Shown here piece by piece: positions 32,580 to 33,503 of a stretch of 33,503 nt of DNA; position 1 is the stretch's first letter; the number at the start of each line of letters is the position of its first letter. Under the pieces are notes generated by a model. The model saw nothing but the letters and a program-made list of their open reading frames with translations, did not search any database and had not been told where the DNA came from. This stretch comes from C7867-006 sp035438705. GTDB taxonomy: Bacteria; Patescibacteriota; Minisyncoccia; Phycocordibacterales; DATDWN01. Both the position numbers and the translations under genes were made by a program. The DNA is taken from the NCBI GenBank assembly GCA_035438705.1, contig DAORIV010000006.1, forward strand, positions 1 to 33,503. Reading direction: 5' to 3'.

Positions 32580-32608
32580 TTGTCATTGTATTTTTTTTCT
32601 GTTATATT
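32580..32608 (+). promoter_or_regulatory. Promoter of tRNA-Ile
   Basis: TTGTCA, a 17-nt spacer and TATATT, ending 10 nt before the mature tRNA 5' end. This places the transcription start about 4 nt upstream of the tRNA. Confidence 0.75.
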
Positions 32609-32618
32609 CATATTTATT

Positions 32619-32692
32619 GCGCGCATAGCTCAGCTGGCTAGAGCAATCGACTGATACTCGGTAGGTCCCAGGTTCGACTCCTGGTGCGCGCA
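32619..32692 (+). tRNA. tRNA-Ile(GAU)
   Basis: 74 nt with all four arms: acceptor GCGCGCA pairing with TGCGCGC, D-stem GCTC/GAGC, anticodon stem ATCGA/TCGGT around the loop CTGATAC with anticodon GAT, and T-arm CCAGG-TTCGACT-CCTGG. The discriminator base is A and CCA is not encoded, so a CCA-adding enzyme is required. In many bacteria this tRNA lies between 16S and 23S; here it stands alone with its own promoter and terminator, convergent with 16S. Confidence 0.95.
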
Positions 32693-32700
32693 CAATATGA

Positions 32701-32729
32701 AAAGACTCCCTAAAAGGGAGTTTTTTCTT
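32701..32729 (+). terminator. Terminator of tRNA-Ile
   Basis: ACTCCC and GGGAGT around a TAAAA loop, flanked by A and T runs, 13 nt after the tRNA. A clear intrinsic terminator. Confidence 0.88.
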
Positions 32730-32730
32730 A

Positions 32731-32871
32731 CTGGTGCGAGACGGAAGCCGGCAGAATGAGTCAGGTCGCGGAAAATTTCAGCAGAAATTTATCTGTGACC
32801 CCTGTGCGAACCAGAGCGTGATGATGTGAGGTCGGGTCTGGAAAGTTTTTAGTAAAAAACTATTCCTGACC
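32731..32871. repeat. Two related bulged hairpins in tandem after tRNA-Ile
   Basis: No coding sequence. Hairpin A (32764-32800) pairs GGTCGCGGAAAATTTC with GAAATTTATCTGTGACC around AGCA, with a single bulged A at 32791. Hairpin B (32835-32871) pairs GGTCTGGAAAGTTTTT with AAAAACTATTCCTGACC around AGTA, also with one bulged A at 32862. Both share GGTC/GACC at the base, a GGAA segment, an AGYA loop and the bulge on the 3' arm. CTGGT at 32731 and ACCAG at 32810 could enclose hairpin A. These look like two copies of one palindromic element or a structured RNA. Confidence 0.6.
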
Positions 32872-32902
32872 AAAAGACAAGAAAATTTTTCACAAACAAA
32901 AA

Positions 32903-32932
32903 GGCGGGGGTGCAATGAAGCACTCTCCCGCC
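32903..32932 (-). terminator. Terminator of the GC-rich cassette gene at 33181
   Basis: GGCGGG/CCCGCC with an inner GTGC/GCAC stem; in the minus sense it is followed by TTTTTG. It lies 21 nt beyond the stop codon of the cassette gene. Confidence 0.85.
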
Positions 32933-32953
32933 AAATCCGATGGTGATGGGGGT

Positions 32954-33181
32954 TCAGTTGTTCCCCATCGTCCTCGGCTGAACGTACACCACTTCGTACA
33001 TGATTCCCTCACGCTTGAGGTCCTCCAGGTTCTTCTGAACCCTCTTACCCGTCTCGTCGCGGATCTCGACGACTTCGCCGTTAGCGTAGTCGAATCGGAC
33101 CTCGTAGACAGCCGGTGAGAACTTGCTCACGGCGAGAACCACGACGATGATGAGAACGAAAAACGAAATAGTGAATTTCAT
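32954..33181 (-). CDS. Small single-pass membrane protein, GC-rich cassette gene
   Basis: 75 residues from the ATG at 33181, chosen because GGGGAGG ends 4 nt before it; an ATG 15 nt further upstream would lie within the SD region. The first 20 residues (MKFTISFFVLIIVVVLAVSK) form a membrane anchor or uncleaved signal. The rest is a charged soluble domain with YEVRFDYANGEVVEIRDETG, a beta-hairpin-like stretch, then KREGIMYEVVYVQP. No family is recognised. Composition is foreign: 34 of 60 bases are G+C in 33001-33060. Unlike most host genes it ends in TGA. It has a strong promoter, SD and terminator of its own and lies between tRNA-Ile and 16S. Confidence 0.75.
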   Translation of the reverse strand: MKFTISFFVLIIVVVLAVSKFSPAVYEVRFDYANGEVVEIRDETGKRVQKNLEDLKREGIMYEVVYVQPRTMGNN

Positions 33182-33185
33182 GGAA

Positions 33186-33254
33186 CCTCCCCACACAAGC
33201 GTTATTGCCTATGTTTCTTTTACAATTATACCACACAATATATATAAAAGTCAA
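33186..33254 (-). promoter_or_regulatory. Strong promoter and SD of the small cassette gene
   Basis: TTGACT (33249-33254), an 18-nt spacer and TATAAT (33225-33230); the leader of about 37 nt ends with GGAGG at 33186-33190. It is the closest match to the consensus sigma-70 promoter plus SD in the window. Confidence 0.85.
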
Positions 33255-33260
33255 GTATCA

Positions 33261-33287
33261 AAAAACCGCCATTTTATAGCGGTTTTT
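33261..33287. terminator. Bidirectional terminator downstream of 16S rRNA
   Basis: A perfect 9-bp stem AAAAACCGC/GCGGTTTTT with a 9-nt loop and T-runs on both strands. In the minus sense it lies about 160 nt after the 16S 3' end, so 16S appears to end transcription here rather than continue into a 23S gene. Confidence 0.85.
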
Positions 33288-33444
33288 CGAAATATTATAA
33301 AGATATCATCCTTTGTTTTGTTCCGTTCATACTGTCTTTCCAGTAGTCATACTAATTTAAAGACTATAGTAATTGTCTATTCTGTCCTCGATCGAGAGAC
33401 ACAATATCGACTCACATTGTTCTACTAAGTAGAACAGATTTCAA
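33288..33444 (-). other. 16S rRNA 3' trailer with hairpins
   Basis: No gene. It contains the near-perfect palindrome GTTCTACTAAGTAGAAC at 33419-33435 (8-bp arms), immediately beyond the 16S end, and a CTCGATCGAG hairpin with TGTC/GACA flanks at 33383-33401. Both could guide processing of the precursor 3' end. Confidence 0.5.
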
Positions 33445-33503
33445 ATTGAATTAATCCACGACCAGCTTCCGCTAGCCGTGCCTTGTTACGACTTACTCCC
33501 TGT
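33445..33503 (-). rRNA. rrs: 16S rRNA 3' end (partial) lacking the anti-Shine-Dalgarno
   Basis: In the minus sense the window begins inside helix 44 with the universal AAGTCGTAACAAGG. Helix 45 follows, nine pairs of ACGGCTAGC with GCTGGTCGT (two G-U), capped by the conserved GGAA tetraloop in which KsgA methylates two adenines. After helix 45 most bacteria have GGATCACCTCC; here it is GGATTAATTC. GGAT is kept, but the CCTCC core is absent, and none appears in the trailer down to the terminator. The exact mature 3' end is uncertain by several bases; the 5' part is outside the window. Confidence 0.9.

Noticed and set aside
33123..33428. 101-residue plus-strand ORF across the cassette promoter and 16S trailer
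   Set aside because: It runs antisense to a strong promoter and through a terminator hairpin, with no domain or start signal.
1..33503. CRISPR array, transposase or phage genes
   Set aside because: No regularly spaced repeats and no protein resembling Cas, transposase, integrase or phage structure was found in any frame.

Overview
The window looks like a piece of a Patescibacteria (CPR) genome, most likely a Parcubacteria-type lineage. This is inferred from the AT-rich sequence (20 of 60 bases G+C in a hand-counted asnB line), tightly packed short operons, a type IV pilin beside a VirD4-like ATPase, a short dPGM, many glycosyltransferases, and a tRNA without encoded CCA. The species cannot be named from sequence alone.

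Layout. 1-11054 (minus strand) is a glycan locus: a partial nitroreductase fusion, a toroid-fold gene broken by an in-frame TGA, methyltransferases, GT4 glycosyltransferases, a beta-propeller protein and a complete capE-capF-capG set for UDP-N-acetyl-L-fucosamine. 11100-11872 (plus) is a self-contained, more GC-rich gene (DUF218-like) with its own promoter, Shine-Dalgarno (SD) site and terminator. 11903-16548 (plus) is asnB, a GT-C membrane enzyme, a polyprenyl-phosphate glycosyltransferase and a methyltransferase. 26122-16545 (minus) is a nine-gene operon led by a VirD4/TraG-like ATPase and continuing through glycosyltransferases, a GtrA-like protein and a GT-C enzyme. 26356-28380 (minus) holds a pilin, a DUF4015-type glycosidase-like protein and a small membrane protein. 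28438-31845 (minus) is lower glycolysis: eno, gpmA, pyk. 31928-33503 holds a membrane protein, tRNA-Ile(GAU), paired hairpin repeats, a second GC-rich SD-led gene and the 3' end of 16S rRNA.

How it works together. The sugar genes fit assembly of a surface polysaccharide or lipid-linked glycan containing L-FucNAc. GT2 enzymes charge polyprenyl phosphate, a GtrA-like protein may flip it, GT-C enzymes transfer it outside, and methyltransferases, asnB and the propeller protein decorate or trim it. Pilus and secretion genes lie beside and partly within the same transcription units.

Main discovery. The 16S rRNA 3' tail reads GGATTAATTC directly after an intact helix 45, so the anti-Shine-Dalgarno core CCTCC is absent. 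In agreement, ordinary genes here lack SD sites. Several first genes have a -10 box exactly 7 nt before the ATG (capF, the VirD4-like gene, the pilin, the gene at 28380 and the gene at 32542), which predicts leaderless mRNAs. Only the two GC-rich cassette genes carry a properly spaced GGAGG. Together this points to SD-independent, leaderless translation with two foreign SD-dependent genes embedded.
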